DNA of 27,136 nucleotides from Welwitschia mirabilis (taxonomy: Eukaryota; Gnetophyta; Gnetopsida; Welwitschiales). The stretch is from assembly GCA_051453625.1 (NCBI GenBank), contig JBOZIK010000001.1:64200158-64227293 (forward strand), written 5' to 3'. A program made the position numbers and the translations under genes. A model generated the notes under the pieces. That model made no database searches, had not been told where the DNA came from, and saw only the letters and a list, made by a program, of their open reading frames with translations. Shown here piece by piece: positions 9,268 to 20,317 of the stretch; positions within the stretch are counted from its first letter, which is position 1, and each line of letters opens with the position of its first letter.

Positions 9268-10018
9268 AAATGTTGTAGTGTGAATTTATGTAATCTTGAA
9301 GTTATTTAAGTAAACTTGTAAATCAAATAACTTATAGAAAATACACATTAGTATAGATGGGAGTTCATCCAAATGTCGTAATCCCAATAAAGTCACTAAG
9401 CTAAAAGTTAGAAAATTGATTACCAAAATGTTTTTGATCTTTTATCTAATAAAAAATTAAAGTAAATAAATAATTAAATGCAATGCAAGTAAATAAAAAT
9501 GAAATGCAAGTGGAAATGGAATGAACTCTCTTGGTTCCTAATCCTTCTATTACAAGGACTAGCTTCTCTATAATTTAAATTAATTCAAAAAAGTAGTTAA
9601 CTAGTTCTTAACCAATATGTACTATGAGATCTACCAAGTAGAATATAGAATGCAATATGAAATGAAGTAAAATAGAAATGCAAATCTAATGTTGACCAAG
9701 TTCAACCTTAACAAAGGTTGTCCTTATAATCTAGATAAATCATAGAATTGTTTCTTTAAATAATAATCAATGTAAACCAAAAGGGACATACATAGAATTG
9801 AAGTGAAAATATTAATTGTATTGATTCAAATAGTATTTGGATTAATTCAAGAACTTTATATCTACTTACAACATAATAACAGAACCTCAATGAAAGAGAC
9901 TCATCCTAATACTAAGGAAAATCCTTTTTTTAGCTTTAGATGGAGCTCTTGTCTTTTAATCTTCTATCACAAGCATATTAAGTATAAAAGATAGAAATAG
10001 AAAGGAATAAAGGGAAGG

Positions 10019-10028
10019 GCATTTATAG
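10019..10028 (-). promoter_or_regulatory. TATA box of LTR2
   Basis: The minus strand reads CTATAAATGC, at the same relative place as the TATA box of LTR1. Confidence 0.65.
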
Positions 10029-10144
10029 TTTTACATTGAAGTTCTAGAAACTTAACCTTAAAAGTTGGAAAAGAAACCCTAATATCCTAAATGGGTTGCT
10101 TGACCCCATTATAAAGATTATTTTTTTTTACCATAGAAAAATAA

Positions 10145-10302
10145 CTACCATCCTGACTGTCATGAGGATGATAGGAGGGATGTTACCCTATATTAAAATG
10201 TACATCATTAGCCTCATGCCCTACTGTCAGCCCCACAGCTTCTGTCCATATCAATAGTGATGTCATCCTACCTATTGTGAGGATGACAGAGGGGACGACA
10301 AA
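10145..10302 (-). repeat. Pair of hairpin motifs in U3 of LTR2
   Basis: Copies lie at 10145-10185 and 10259-10302, with starts 114 bp apart. The second has arms GTCATCC and GGACGAC (one mismatch, or a G-U pair in RNA) around a central GAGGATGACAGA. Confidence 0.72.
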
Positions 10303-10537
10303 CCTCCTTATCTTTAATCTTTAAAGGTAAGTCAGTCTCTTGCATGATGAATTCTTCTTCTAAGTATGCAATGTCTGAATAAGCCTGAGAAACCTTCAAA
10401 TATGCTAAAAATTACATGTTTTATTATTCATTGTGTTAGATATCCATAATTATTAGTATAGCATCCAAACCTATGTAAATGTCCTGCAAAAACACTCAAA
10501 ATACACTATCAAATTCTTACAAATTAGCATCGCAATA

Positions 10538-11474
10538 GATAAGTAGAACAAAAATTGACATAAGAAATATGAAAAATATTGCTTACCTATCTTAAATTCT
10601 AACTCAAAAAACCTTTATGGAAGATATCATAAAGTCACTTAAGTAAAAATTTATGACAATATGTATCAACTTCATAAAGTTCCACTCAAAAAGGTAATGA
10701 TTATGGTGATACTAAAGATTAAATGCTTAGAACAATGAATGATAATATCAAAAGCCACTCATAAATAAGCTTAGTTTCTCACATCCCAAAATACACCTAA
10801 ATTATAAAACATAAAATGATCATGTGGAAATACTAAGAGTCTAGAAAATAAGCAATGCCTTTGATAATACTAGGAAAACCATTGATTTCATAACCTTAAG
10901 GTTTATTAAAAAATTTTTATTGATGAGGGGAGAGCCACCACAATCAGAGAAGTAAGGATCTACGAAGCATAGCCAATTAACCCCCTAGTAGAGTTTCCAC
11001 AGCTACCAACACTACCAAAGATTCCTTTCGAAAAAATTTAGCCTAGTGTGATAGGATATCATGATAACCATCTATTTTTTTTAAAGCATAAATACAATAG
11101 ATCATGATCATTATTAGTTTCTTTTTTCTTTTTTCTCTATCTTTTTCTTCCCCCTTCTCCCAAATAATTCCCACATGATTACACACTTAAAAAGATAAAA
11201 GTAAATAAGTGAGATGAAAGATAGAAAAGAATACATCTAAACAATCAAAGACCTTACACCATTAAAAAAAAAAAAAAAAAGTAAAAGAACTAAGGTATCT
11301 TTATTCAAGTGAAGTTCATAGATATAGAAATGTCTTAAGATTAGGTGGATCTAATCTTATCACTATAAAATACCAAAGTACAAATACTAGTCATGACAAC
11401 TTTATAAAGTAACATATAAGTCAAGTTTAAAATATGATCAAGTGATATCATAACATCCACCAAAGAATAAGCTA
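10538..11474 (-). mobile_element. 3' region of Ty3/gypsy copy B
   Basis: This is paralogous to 30-1165 of element 1 and lies, as expected for a 3' region, on the U3 side of an LTR (LTR2). No reading frame is recognisable. It includes a mixed pyrimidine tract (about 11110-11160) at the place of the (CT)n of element 1, and a run of 17 A at 11264-11280. It is cut by the gap at 11475; beyond the gap I do not recognise integrase. Confidence 0.72.
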
Positions 11475-11574
11475 NNNNNNNNNNNNNNNNNNNNNNNNNN
11501 NNNNNNNNNNNNNNNNNNNNNNNNNNNNNNNNNNNNNNNNNNNNNNNNNNNNNNNNNNNNNNNNNNNNNNNNNN
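11475..11574. other. 100-N assembly gap
   Basis: This gap ends the readable part of copy B. I see no shared edge sequence, so adjacency of the two sides is unproved. Confidence 0.9.
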
Positions 11575-13901
11575 CATTTGAAAATATGATAAATAGTACT
11601 AAATGTTAACCTTAGAAATATTTTTATGATCTTAAGAAGGACATGGTTATCATTAATTAATCAAGTTTATTCCCTTTTTTCATTTTAAATAAGTAAGGTT
11701 TATAAGTTATGAATATGGGTTTTCACTTTTATGTTATGTGGCCACATAATTTAGGATAAATAACTTGGTTGGAGATTTTATTATTTCCAAAGGTATATAA
11801 TTATAAGAAATTATTTTATATATTTATATTTCTTGTAAAAGGTTAAGCTCTTTAAGGATTTATATAAGATCATTGTCTTAAATTCTTAAGATAATTATAA
11901 TTCTTCTAAGTGATGATTATCTATAGCTATAAGGTAATAGAGTCTTTAATGAATTTAATTCATCATCCTTCATAGTTTATTTAGGAATTTTGAATTATCA
12001 TAAATATAATTAGCATAATGATCATATAAGGATTGGGGTTATAGTTAATCTTATGAATACTTTGGAACTATCCCAAATATAATAAACTTATAAGATTATT
12101 AAGATGCTAAGATTATCATTAGTGTAATCATTATAATAATTAGAATTAATATAAATGTGTTTTGGTATATATTTAGGAAGAAGTAAAATTATATTATTAA
12201 ATTCTTATTTATCTAAGAGTTAGAGTTATTTTAGAATCTAGTATTATCAAGGACATAATTAATTTTACTCATAATTTAAGATTATTGGGGATATAACTAG
12301 ATTTATAGCTATTAGAAATTAAGATTATTATGATTACAGCTAAATTTATGATTATTAAGGAGAAAGGTTATTAAAGATGTAATTAGATTTATATTCTTGT
12401 AAATATATAAGTGCTTAACATAAGTATTATCTAATTTAGCTTGTATTTAATACCAATTTCTGACATCTTATCTTTTCTGATCCTAACTAAGAACCTATCC
12501 CCCTCTTCTTCATTCTTTAATATTATTACATAATAGACACAGTGGAACCTAGGGTTAAATATTACTTATTTTATTATTAGCATTTTTATATTTTGAGAAA
12601 AACAAAACATATTACTATTTTATATTTATTTATAATTAATTCATAGGTTATTTTCATTTACATATAATAGTAATGTTATAATTTTGTATCCTCTATTTCT
12701 TCCTAGTTTTTTGTTACATAGAAGGATATCTTGTAAATAGTTGAGGGGATGTAAACTTGTTATAAACATATATGAATAAGTTAAAGGATAATACCTAATC
12801 AATGTAGTAGGATATTATAACTTCCATTAATAGCATTCCAACTTAATATCAAGTCACCCTTTAAATATGAGTTAGTTATACTTTAGGATTTAAACTATAT
12901 AAATATGTCCTAACTTCATAGGATTACATTTCACCTTGATATACTTTCAATATAGGTGATAGATGGTACATGAGGTGGATGCATATTTACAAATAACCAA
13001 CACTTACTTGAAATATCTCCACATGTTGGAACATGATCCATTGATGATAAGAGCTTGAGATATTAAGTGGGAGTAATATCACACATGGTAGAAAAGGATA
13101 ATACTAATCAAATATACTTCTAGAATGGTATTATTTAAACAAAATGCAATGTAACCCACCTTAGTAATGAAATCCAAGTATGAGGATGAATACTATTATG
13201 ATTATTTTTATTTACTACTATTTAATGATTACACTACATAAAGGCATGCATAAAATTCTAAGTAATCTGGATATGATATGGGTTATTTATAACAAATCCA
13301 ATCATAATTAGATTCATTTTATAGAAACAATCATAAAAGATAAAATAGGCATACTAAAACATCTCTATATTTACAATTACAATAATAAAGTCTAAATATT
13401 ATTTTATTTTATATTTAAATAAAGAAAATATTCTTTTTTTTCTTTATTTCAATAATAATAAAAATACTTAAATGTAGTAAATTTCATTTTAATACTATAC
13501 TTTAAAAAAATATTTCATACTTATAGCTATGTCGCTCGTACAAATATTCTTACATGCTCATATAACAATATCCATGGATTAATGCAATGAAGGTGTATAA
13601 AAGAAAATTTAGCTCATGATTGTTGAGACATAATAATTTATCTTAAACTTACATGGATATATTATAAGTCAAGAAAATTAGTGATCAATTAAGAACTATA
13701 TTAAGGTAAAAACTCTTATAAACATGCAAATTCAAAGTAAACTAAAGGAAAAAGGTAAAAAACTTAAGGCCAGTGATATACACTTATCTCAAATACTCAA
13801 ATTTCTTATAAAATATTGTATAATACTTTTCCTAAAATTTAAAACATTAATTATAATGTTTTGGGGCTTTAAAAAAATATCATAGTCAAAAAATTAATGG
13901 T
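11575..13901. other. AT-rich unassigned DNA
   Basis: This is about 2.3 kb with very low GC and no reading frame of note. Short words such as AAGATTATTA recur between 11870 and 12420, and a 43-bp degenerate tandem repeat lies at 12277-12405. From 12460 to 13900 I see no coding signature, LTR end, PBS or RNA gene. It may be an old and badly decayed transposon, or the 3' part of the neighbouring LINE beyond LTR3, but I cannot show either. Confidence 0.5.
12277..12405. repeat. Degenerate 43-bp tandem repeat, three units
   Basis: Units start at 12277, 12320 and 12363. Each begins with a form of TAAGATTATT and has a form of TAGATTTATA about 20-25 bases later. The units differ at many places, so this is an old array. 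Looser copies may extend left to about 11870. Confidence 0.55.
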
Positions 13902-15167
13902 TGTTGTGATGTAAATTTATGTAATATTGAAGTTCTTTAGGTCAACTTGTAAATCAAATAACTTATAGAAAACACACACTAGTATAGATAGGAGTTCTTC
14001 TGAACGTTGTAATTCCAATGAAGGCACTAGGCTAAGAACTAGATAATTGTTTTCCAAGATGTTTTTTGTCTTTTATCTTATAAAAACTAAAAGTAAATAA
14101 ATAAGTAAATGTAATTCAAGTTAATGAAAATGAAATACAATTGGAAATGGAATGAACTCTCTTGGTTCCTAATCCTTCTGTCAGAAGGACTAGTTTCTTA
14201 TAATTCCAATCAATTAAGAAGAGTATTTAACTAGTCTTTAACCAATATGAACTATGGGATCTACTAAGTAGAATAAAGAATGTAGTGCAAAATGGAATGA
14301 AATAGCAATGCAAATCTAATACTAACCAAGATCAACCTTAACAAAGGTTTCCCTTATGATCTAGATAAATCATAGAATTGTGACTTTAAATTGTGATCAA
14401 TGTAAACCATAAGGGACATACACAGAATTGAAATAAAAATAGAAATTTTATTGATTCAAAAAGTAATTAGGTTAATTCAAGAATTTTACTTTTACCTACA
14501 ATATAATAACAGCACCTCAATGAAAGAGATACAACCTAACACCAGGGAAACTCCTTTCTGTAGTTACTAAATGGATCTCTTATCATTTAATCTTTTGTCA
14601 TAAGCTTATTAGGTATAAAATATAGAAATAGAAATAAAGGAGGAGAAGGATATTTATAATTTTATAATAAGGTTCTGGAAAATTAGCCCTAAAAGTTAGA
14701 AAAGAGACCCTAATAGCCCAAATGGGTTACTTAACCCCATTACAAAGATAATTCTTTTCGACCATAGAAAAATTGTTTCCATCCTAACTATTGTGGGGAT
14801 GACAGAGGGGATGTTACCCTACATCAAAAGGTACGTCATCAGCCTCATGCCCCACTATCATCCTCATAGTTTCTGTTCATATAAATAGTGTTATCGTCTT
14901 TCTTGTCATGGGGACGACATAGGGAATGACAGGATTCCTCATCTCCAATCTCAAAGGTAAGTCAATATCTTGTAAGATAAAGTATTCTTTCAAATATACA
15001 ATTTCAGAATAAGCTTGAGAAATTCCAAAATATGATAACAATCACATGTTTTATTGATCATTCTATTAGATCTCTATAATCATTAGTATTACATCTAAAC
15101 TTATATTAATGTCTTGCAAAAGCACTCAAAATACACCATCAAATTCCTATAAATTGGCATCATAACA
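13902..15167 (-). mobile_element. LTR3 of family 1, minus orientation, probably solo
   Basis: A 1266-bp LTR. On the plus strand it starts TGTTGTG and ends CATAACA. It aligns with LTR2 over its full length. No PBS lies at 13880-13901 and no gag follows, so it is a solo LTR or a stripped copy. The flanking pentamers are ATGGT (13897-13901) and ATAAT (15168-15172), which differ by two G/A transitions and could be a decayed target duplication. It lies at, or inside, the 3' end of the LINE at 15168-19870. An AT-rich TATA-like site is near 14650. Confidence 0.83.
14777..14932 (-). repeat. Pair of hairpin motifs in U3 of LTR3
   Basis: Copies lie at 14777-14818 and 14890-14932, with starts 113 bp apart, at the same LTR positions as the LTR2 pair. 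The second has TCATGGGGACGA in its centre. Confidence 0.72.
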
Positions 15168-15189
15168 ATAATCCTTAATCTTCTTTTCA

Positions 15190-18100
15190 AAAAAGATTTT
15201 TAAGGGATAAAATGAAACTAAAGTGTAGCCCTTGGATTTTTAAGTGATTGTGATTTTAATGATGTATCTATCTATAAATTCTACTATTAGGAACCATTGC
15301 TACTCTAGTTTCAAATTTCTGATAGTTTCTTTTAGATTTCTTGGAGCTTTTCATCCAAAGAATTTATTAGCATTAGAATTTTTTATGAATGAGAATAAAA
15401 TTAAGTCATTATTCTCCTTTAAACCCATCTCTCTAGTAATCAAATTAGTTATAATTGGGATTTCCTTTTGGTCCATAACTAATTTCCCTTTCAAAACTAC
15501 CTTAAACAACTTAAACTTTAGGTTCGTTTTAAGTTCAGCAAAGGATCCCAGCCAATATTTATTATTCTAGTCTAGAGCTTATCATTATTCTTGAACTTGA
15601 TGTTCTCTACTAGCTTAAATTAAAAGTGCTTTCCCATTTATTTTAAACTTTGAAAATCAATAATTTTCCATTTGATATCCCTTACTGTATTAGTATCTTT
15701 TAAACCTATATTTTGGAAATTGTGCTATTCCTCACTATCTAGATAAATAAAAGAATAACTTTGTAAAATGTGCTTATGATTTTTCTTATATTTTCCTAAT
15801 TCACAATGATGTTTTTTTAAACCTTCACATTACATACACAAATAGGAATTCATAGAATAGATGCTTCATTATTTTTATATCTTTGCAAATAATAGATTTT
15901 CAAAACATTAAACCTACTTTTTCTTAATTGGGATGTTGTTAGAGCTCTATTTGTTATTATTAATCATTTCAAAATCATGTACTTGTCCACCACTCCTTTC
16001 TTTCACATGTATCCCAGTAAACTATTACCATAGATCTTAATCAAGATTACTTTAGTTGATATCCCCTTATCATCTAATATGCATCTGTTTCTTTCCATGT
16101 TCAAAATAAGATTTGTTCAAAGTTCTTTTAACTTATTTAAAGATGTACCTATTAACTCACTCTTGTTTTGATAATGATTAGTCATGATGTAGCCCTTTAC
16201 TTTTAATCCTATATTCAATTTAAACCAGAATTTATCTCTTCTTAACTCTAGGTTATCATTAGGGCATTTACCCTCTAATAAATTGGAGGATTAAAATGAA
16301 ATAATACCTCTTCCTATGATCTAGTTAGTTAGCATTTCTAGCCATACTCTTCCTAAACATAATGCCTTTTAGAAGGGAGAATCCTCCCCCAGCCTCCCAC
16401 TCCTTAAACTTTTTCCTTAAAAGAATCTTTCATTAGGGGTTTCCCCTACTTTTATTTTTAATATTAGCTTTACTCTAATCAAAAACACACTATCATGGAT
16501 GTCTTAAATGCATCATCCCTTAGATTCAACTAGTTTAGTGATGTCCTTTCATGTTGTAGCATGGATTCTAACACTTGCTTGTCCACCTGTTGTAGCATGG
16601 ATTCTAATACTTACTTGTCCACCTAACCAAATGAAATTCCTAATGATTCTATTCACACTCTCTCTTACTTTTTCTAGAAATACACTAAATGAGAATCTAT
16701 ATTTTTCTATAGCTACTAAGACAAAAAAAATTTAGTACTATTCTTTCCTCACTTGATAAGCATGATGTTCTATGAGTTACATCTCTTTTCTACTTTATGA
16801 ACTAGGTATTCCCAGTTAATATGTTATTCCATTTGAATAAAGGCGTACCCAGATAGTTATCTTTATCTTTTTCTTTCTGAATGCCTAAGGTTATTTTTGT
16901 ACTTTATTCAATGATAGTTAAGTGTTAAAATAATATATTTTATTTTTCTACTAGCTCATTCAAGATCACATTTTAAAGAGAATTTTTCCAAGCCATTTTT
17001 TATGCATCTTCTTTATTGAATGTTTGCATCTGAGGAAATGAAAGAGTTGTTAGTAAAATGATTAATTAGAAACTACATTCTTTGAATATCCAAGCTTTTC
17101 CCTCCTGCATTGATGATGTATTCCTACAAAACATTAAAACAATTCTGAATAATTATGATGAGATCAGATCCCATTGCCATAAGTCCTTCCCAGTATTAAA
17201 TGTTTATGTTTCCTTGATTCATTTTTAATGTGAACCTTATTAACTTTTTCATCTACAAAATCAAGTTTATGAATTTTCTAGAAAACCCTTATATTTTTTA
17301 AATATGATCTAGGAATATCCAATATACACTATCATATTTCTTTTGAATATCCAATTTTATCACATATACTCTCTAATTACTACTTTGAATTGAGTGAAAA
17401 ACTTCTTAATTAAGGATTACCTGATTAAGAATATTGTGATTCTATAAGAAACTTGCCTAACTATTATGCACTACAAATTTTAAATACAATCTTAGATAGT
17501 TCACTAGCATCTTGGGGAAAATTTGTAGATTAAGCATCCTTAGCCTTTAGTTTCTTTAAATTCATTATAACATGGGTGTTTCTCCATGCATGTGGAATAG
17601 TTCCAAGTGAAGGACTTTAATAAATGCTCCCTTCACTAATCCCTTAACAAATAACTCCATTTTTCATCCATCTAGATCTCGGCTTCTATTAGATTTCATG
17701 TTTTTTAAAACTTTCCAAATTTAATCCTTCTTTAAATTTTTTAGTGAAAAATTCCCTCACAATGATGTAGGCCATAGGGTTGAGGGCTTATTAACTTTGT
17801 GTTTAGGCCATAATTCTTTTAGGAATTCTATGAAAATGTTATGGATCTTCTACTTCTCATAGCTTCTATCCTTTTAATTTATCATCTTGATAGTACTTGC
17901 CTTTTTATTTTTTAGTTCATCACCATAAAAAGGGGGAAAAAAATCTTGTATGCTTATTTTCATCTTGTAACTAATTCATATGTGTTCTTTACCTCCACCA
18001 GGCCTCCTCTTGTTTCCTTAGTTGATGTAGCTCCTAGAGCTTCCTCCATTCCTCCTCATGTAGATCTACTCCTTACTTCTGGGCTTCTTAGATTTTCCTT

Positions 18101-18960
18101 TATTCTACCTTGGAACTTTTTACCCCATTATTTTCTCTTTTTTAAGTCATATTTTAACATTTAACAAGTTTTTTTTTATGGGTTTAATATTGGATTACTT
18201 TCATCTTTCTTTCACTCCATCTTGATAAACCACTTCTTTCTCTTGTAACCAAGTGTTCACAAAAGAAAAGTAGGATTCTTCTTGTAACTTTCCTTTATTG
18301 GGTAAGGATTAATGGTTTATGATCTAAACACCATTTAGCATCAGCTACCAAGTTTTGGTTCTTATCCATAATTAGATTCATAAAGATCATGGCTCTATCT
18401 ATTCTTATCATAATTCTATTTTCCCCTCTCTATCTATTGGACCAAGTGAATTGATAGTTATGAGTAGGAAGGTTAACTAGGTCTAAGAAAGATAGAAGCT
18501 ATTCAATCTCTTGAACTCTTGAATTCATCCATTTTCCTCCTTCTTACTTTTTCCATTCAAGCACTATTTGATTAAAGTCTCCAATTATGATGCATTGTTG
18601 ATTCTTTACTTTCCCTAGATTTTTTCTAAAGTTTATACATTTCAAATATTCTCTAAGAAACATAGATATTAATTAACCTCAATCTTTCATCTTGAATATC
18701 TAAAACCATTAATTATTTTTAATTCTTTCATATTCCATAAACTTCCTAAACATTGTAAGGTGTCAAACAGCTTTTTCACAACTTGGCTTCTATTTCATAT
18801 TCCATTCTTTTTTAAAATAATTCATGACCACTATTTATTGGATTCTTATTTCCTGCACACACATTATTCCTATGTGATGATTATTATTAAACTCTTCTAA
18901 ATCTTTGATTTTATAGGATTTCTACATGACTCTTATATTCTAGCTTAAGACATTAATTTA
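15190..18960 (-). pseudogene. LINE ORF2 remnant: endonuclease, reverse transcriptase, zf-RVT
   Basis: ORF2 nicks the target and copies the LINE RNA at the nick. The endonuclease (exo-endo-phosphatase fold) runs from about 18960 to 18300: GIMCVQEIRI (18839-18862), IIGDFNQIV (near 18570), YQFTWSN (near 18440), RIDRAMI, and LDHKPLIL (18304-18327), where the family has SDH. RT has SRDLDGW (near 17675), VPHAWRNTHVIMNLKK (near 17590), IKLDIQKKYDSVYW (17319-17362), then HFTNNS (17043-17060) where the catalytic FADD belongs, and YLGTPL (near 16848). After a thumb with FIWLGG come LKTNLKFKLFKVVLKGKL and DQKE near 15490, like zf-RVT. Multiple stops and shifts are present and both catalytic Asp are Asn, so it is inactive. 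Confidence 0.88.
16553..16624. repeat. 36-bp tandem duplication inside LINE ORF2
   Basis: Units 16553-16588 and 16589-16624 differ at two positions only, both C/T or G/A transitions. On the minus strand the unit keeps the frame and doubles a 12-residue piece (GGQ.S.RIHATT), just after FIWLGG in the RT thumb. Confidence 0.92.
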
Positions 18961-18969
18961 TGTTTCTTT

Positions 18970-19870
18970 TGAAGGGTTTACCATATATATTAAATAGTTT
19001 TTGTTAAGATCTATTTACTATATTCTCATTAGCCTCTTTTCTTGCCTTTTATGCAGTAGTCGATATTTCTACTTTCTTTATTAAAACTAGTTTCTCTGAT
19101 TCATATGAGTTATGATCATCCAAATGTGAGTTAGAATCCTCCAATTCTTAGTTGAGAGGATGTAGAAATAATTTCCTTTACTTATTGTTTGATTTCTTAT
19201 CCACTTCACTTTATCCTTTGAATTTTGATCTTGAGGTTTTTCTAGGAGAACCTGCTTGCCTCTATCTTATTTTATTTGATTATGGCTAGGATTCTCAATT
19301 CGATTTGGTCTTATCATTATGTTTACTTTTTTCTTTTTAAACACTATTTAGCAACCCTTAAGGTCCTTCTTCATTTGGCACTTCTCATTTGAGCGCCTGA
19401 ATTTCTTACAAACCTAACATTATTTAACTACATAGTTATCCCTCATCTTCCCTTTTCTATCATATTTTCTATACATTTTATCACTCATTGATGGGTAAAA
19501 CCCTTTTAAGTGCTCCATTCCATTACAGATTAAACATGGAGGAAGAACATTTTCATATTATACTTTGTTGATGTTAAAACTATGTAGGATTTCAAAGTTT
19601 CTTAGGTTTTTTTAATTCCAAATTAATTCATGCACAAAAATGGATAAGGATCAATCTTGTTCCATTAATTATGATAGGATTCAATTTTATCAATTTTTCA
19701 AATTATAAGGCCATATCTATGATAAACTCTTTATTCCATAAGGCTAAACTTACTTCCCTTACTTTAACCCAAATTGGTATTAACATGTAAACATTGACAT
19801 TTATGTCAAGTATTTCAAGATAATTTATTATAAATAAAGACATTAATTAATTGTTTTAATCATAAAATAT
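18970..19870 (-). pseudogene. LINE ORF1 remnant (DUF4283 with two CCHC knuckles)
   Basis: ORF1 of plant L1 elements is an RNA-binding protein. On the minus strand a DUF4283 tail reads PIWVKVREVSLALWNKEF (19741-19780), then the strand around NPIIINGTRLILIHF. A first knuckle lies at 19492-19557 with YENVLPPCLICNGMEH, a CX2CX4H with Tyr at the fourth ligand. A second lies at 19378-19419 with VCKKFRRSNEKC, where Arg (CGC) stands for His. The part from 19370 to 18970 is the expected variable, charged C-terminal region, with little to recognise. Stop codons fall in several places, including within the second knuckle. The N-terminal half of DUF4283 is not readable. Confidence 0.82.
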
Positions 19871-20098
19871 GTCTTCTAATATTTTTAAAATAAAATTAAA
19901 TATTATGTTTTTCTCCATATTAATTATAAATCTTTAGCCACATTTTGGAATACATGATGGAAGATGGACATAATTACACATAAAACAATAGTCACAATGG
20001 AGATATGAGTGACACATAGTAGAAGCATTTGAAGACATGTGGCAAAGGCATGTCTAGGTGGCATTAGAGATATGTAGTAATAATATCAATGGGTAGAG

Positions 20099-20130
20099 GA
20101 GTCCAACTCTAAAGGTCACATGTTGGACTC
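20099..20130. repeat. 9-bp perfect inverted repeat in U3 of element C
   Basis: GAGTCCAAC (20099-20107) and GTTGGACTC (20122-20130) are exact complements around a 14-base loop, about 180 bp upstream of the TATA box. Confidence 0.85.
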
Positions 20131-20145
20131 ATAATGACACAAATT

Positions 20146-20272
20146 CTACCTAATGCTAAATGATGAAATCTTATCTATCTAATGCTAAAAGATAACCTCC
20201 ACCAAATTCTACAAGATATAATCTCATGTACCTAATACTAGATGGTGAATATTCTACCTAACGTGATAATCC
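20146..20272 (+). repeat. Short degenerate repeats in U3 of element C
   Basis: Forms of CTACCTAATGCTAAATGATG occur at 20146, 20175, 20228 and, shortened, 20254. They lie about 35-160 bp upstream of the TATA box, the place where U3 enhancer repeats are often found. The function is inferred. Confidence 0.65.
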
Positions 20273-20307
20273 AAGAGCTTATAACCATCCTTCACCCACA
20301 TCTCTTT

Positions 20308-20317
20308 CTATAAAAGG
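20308..20317 (+). promoter_or_regulatory. TATA box of element C LTR
   Basis: CTATAAAAGG follows a C/T-rich stretch and is a canonical plant TATA box. It sits about 730 bp before the PBS. Confidence 0.7.

Larger units (their letters stand above)
6438..10537 (-). mobile_element. Ty3/gypsy element A, 5' part (LTR2-PBS-leader-gag-PR)
   Basis: On the minus strand the order is LTR2 (10537-9271), PBS (9267-9250), leader with four hairpin motifs, gag, gag-PR linker and protease, which stops abruptly at 6438 against LTR1. RT, RNase H and integrase are absent. It belongs to the same LTR family as LTR1, LTR3 and LTR4. It is not the missing front half of element 1, because both copies contain the same protease segment. 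Confidence 0.88.
9271..10537 (-). mobile_element. LTR2 of family 1, minus orientation (shared by A and B)
   Basis: A 1267-bp LTR. In minus sense it starts TATTGCG (family TGTTGTG) and ends CTACAACA, followed by the PBS. On its U3 side lies the 3' region of copy B (10538-11474), the same sequence that in element 1 follows integrase. It therefore acts as 3' LTR of B and 5' LTR of A. A TATA box is at 10019-10028 and two hairpin motifs are in U3. Confidence 0.88.
15168..19870 (-). mobile_element. L1-like LINE (non-LTR retrotransposon), degenerate
   Basis: On the minus strand, ORF1 (DUF4283 tail plus two CCHC knuckles) is followed by ORF2 with endonuclease, RT and zf-RVT-like regions, in the order of plant L1 elements. 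No RNase H, 3' tail or target duplication is visible. The 3' side is bounded by LTR3 and the 5' side by the LTR of element C. Stops and frameshifts are frequent throughout. Confidence 0.88.

Noticed and set aside
10538-10560. Polypurine tract next to LTR2
   Set aside because: The sense strand here is pyrimidine-rich. Only LTR1 and LTR3 have weakly purine-rich flanks, so I do not call a PPT.
13024-13073. Possible Ty1/copia 3' end: AAGTGGGAG preceded by a TGTTGGAACATG word
   Set aside because: No TG-starting LTR follows the purine run, and no copia protein motif is readable nearby.
15244-15570. Plus-strand frame of 108 codons
   Set aside because: It is the reverse-strand shadow of the zf-RVT-like part of the LINE ORF2 on the minus strand.
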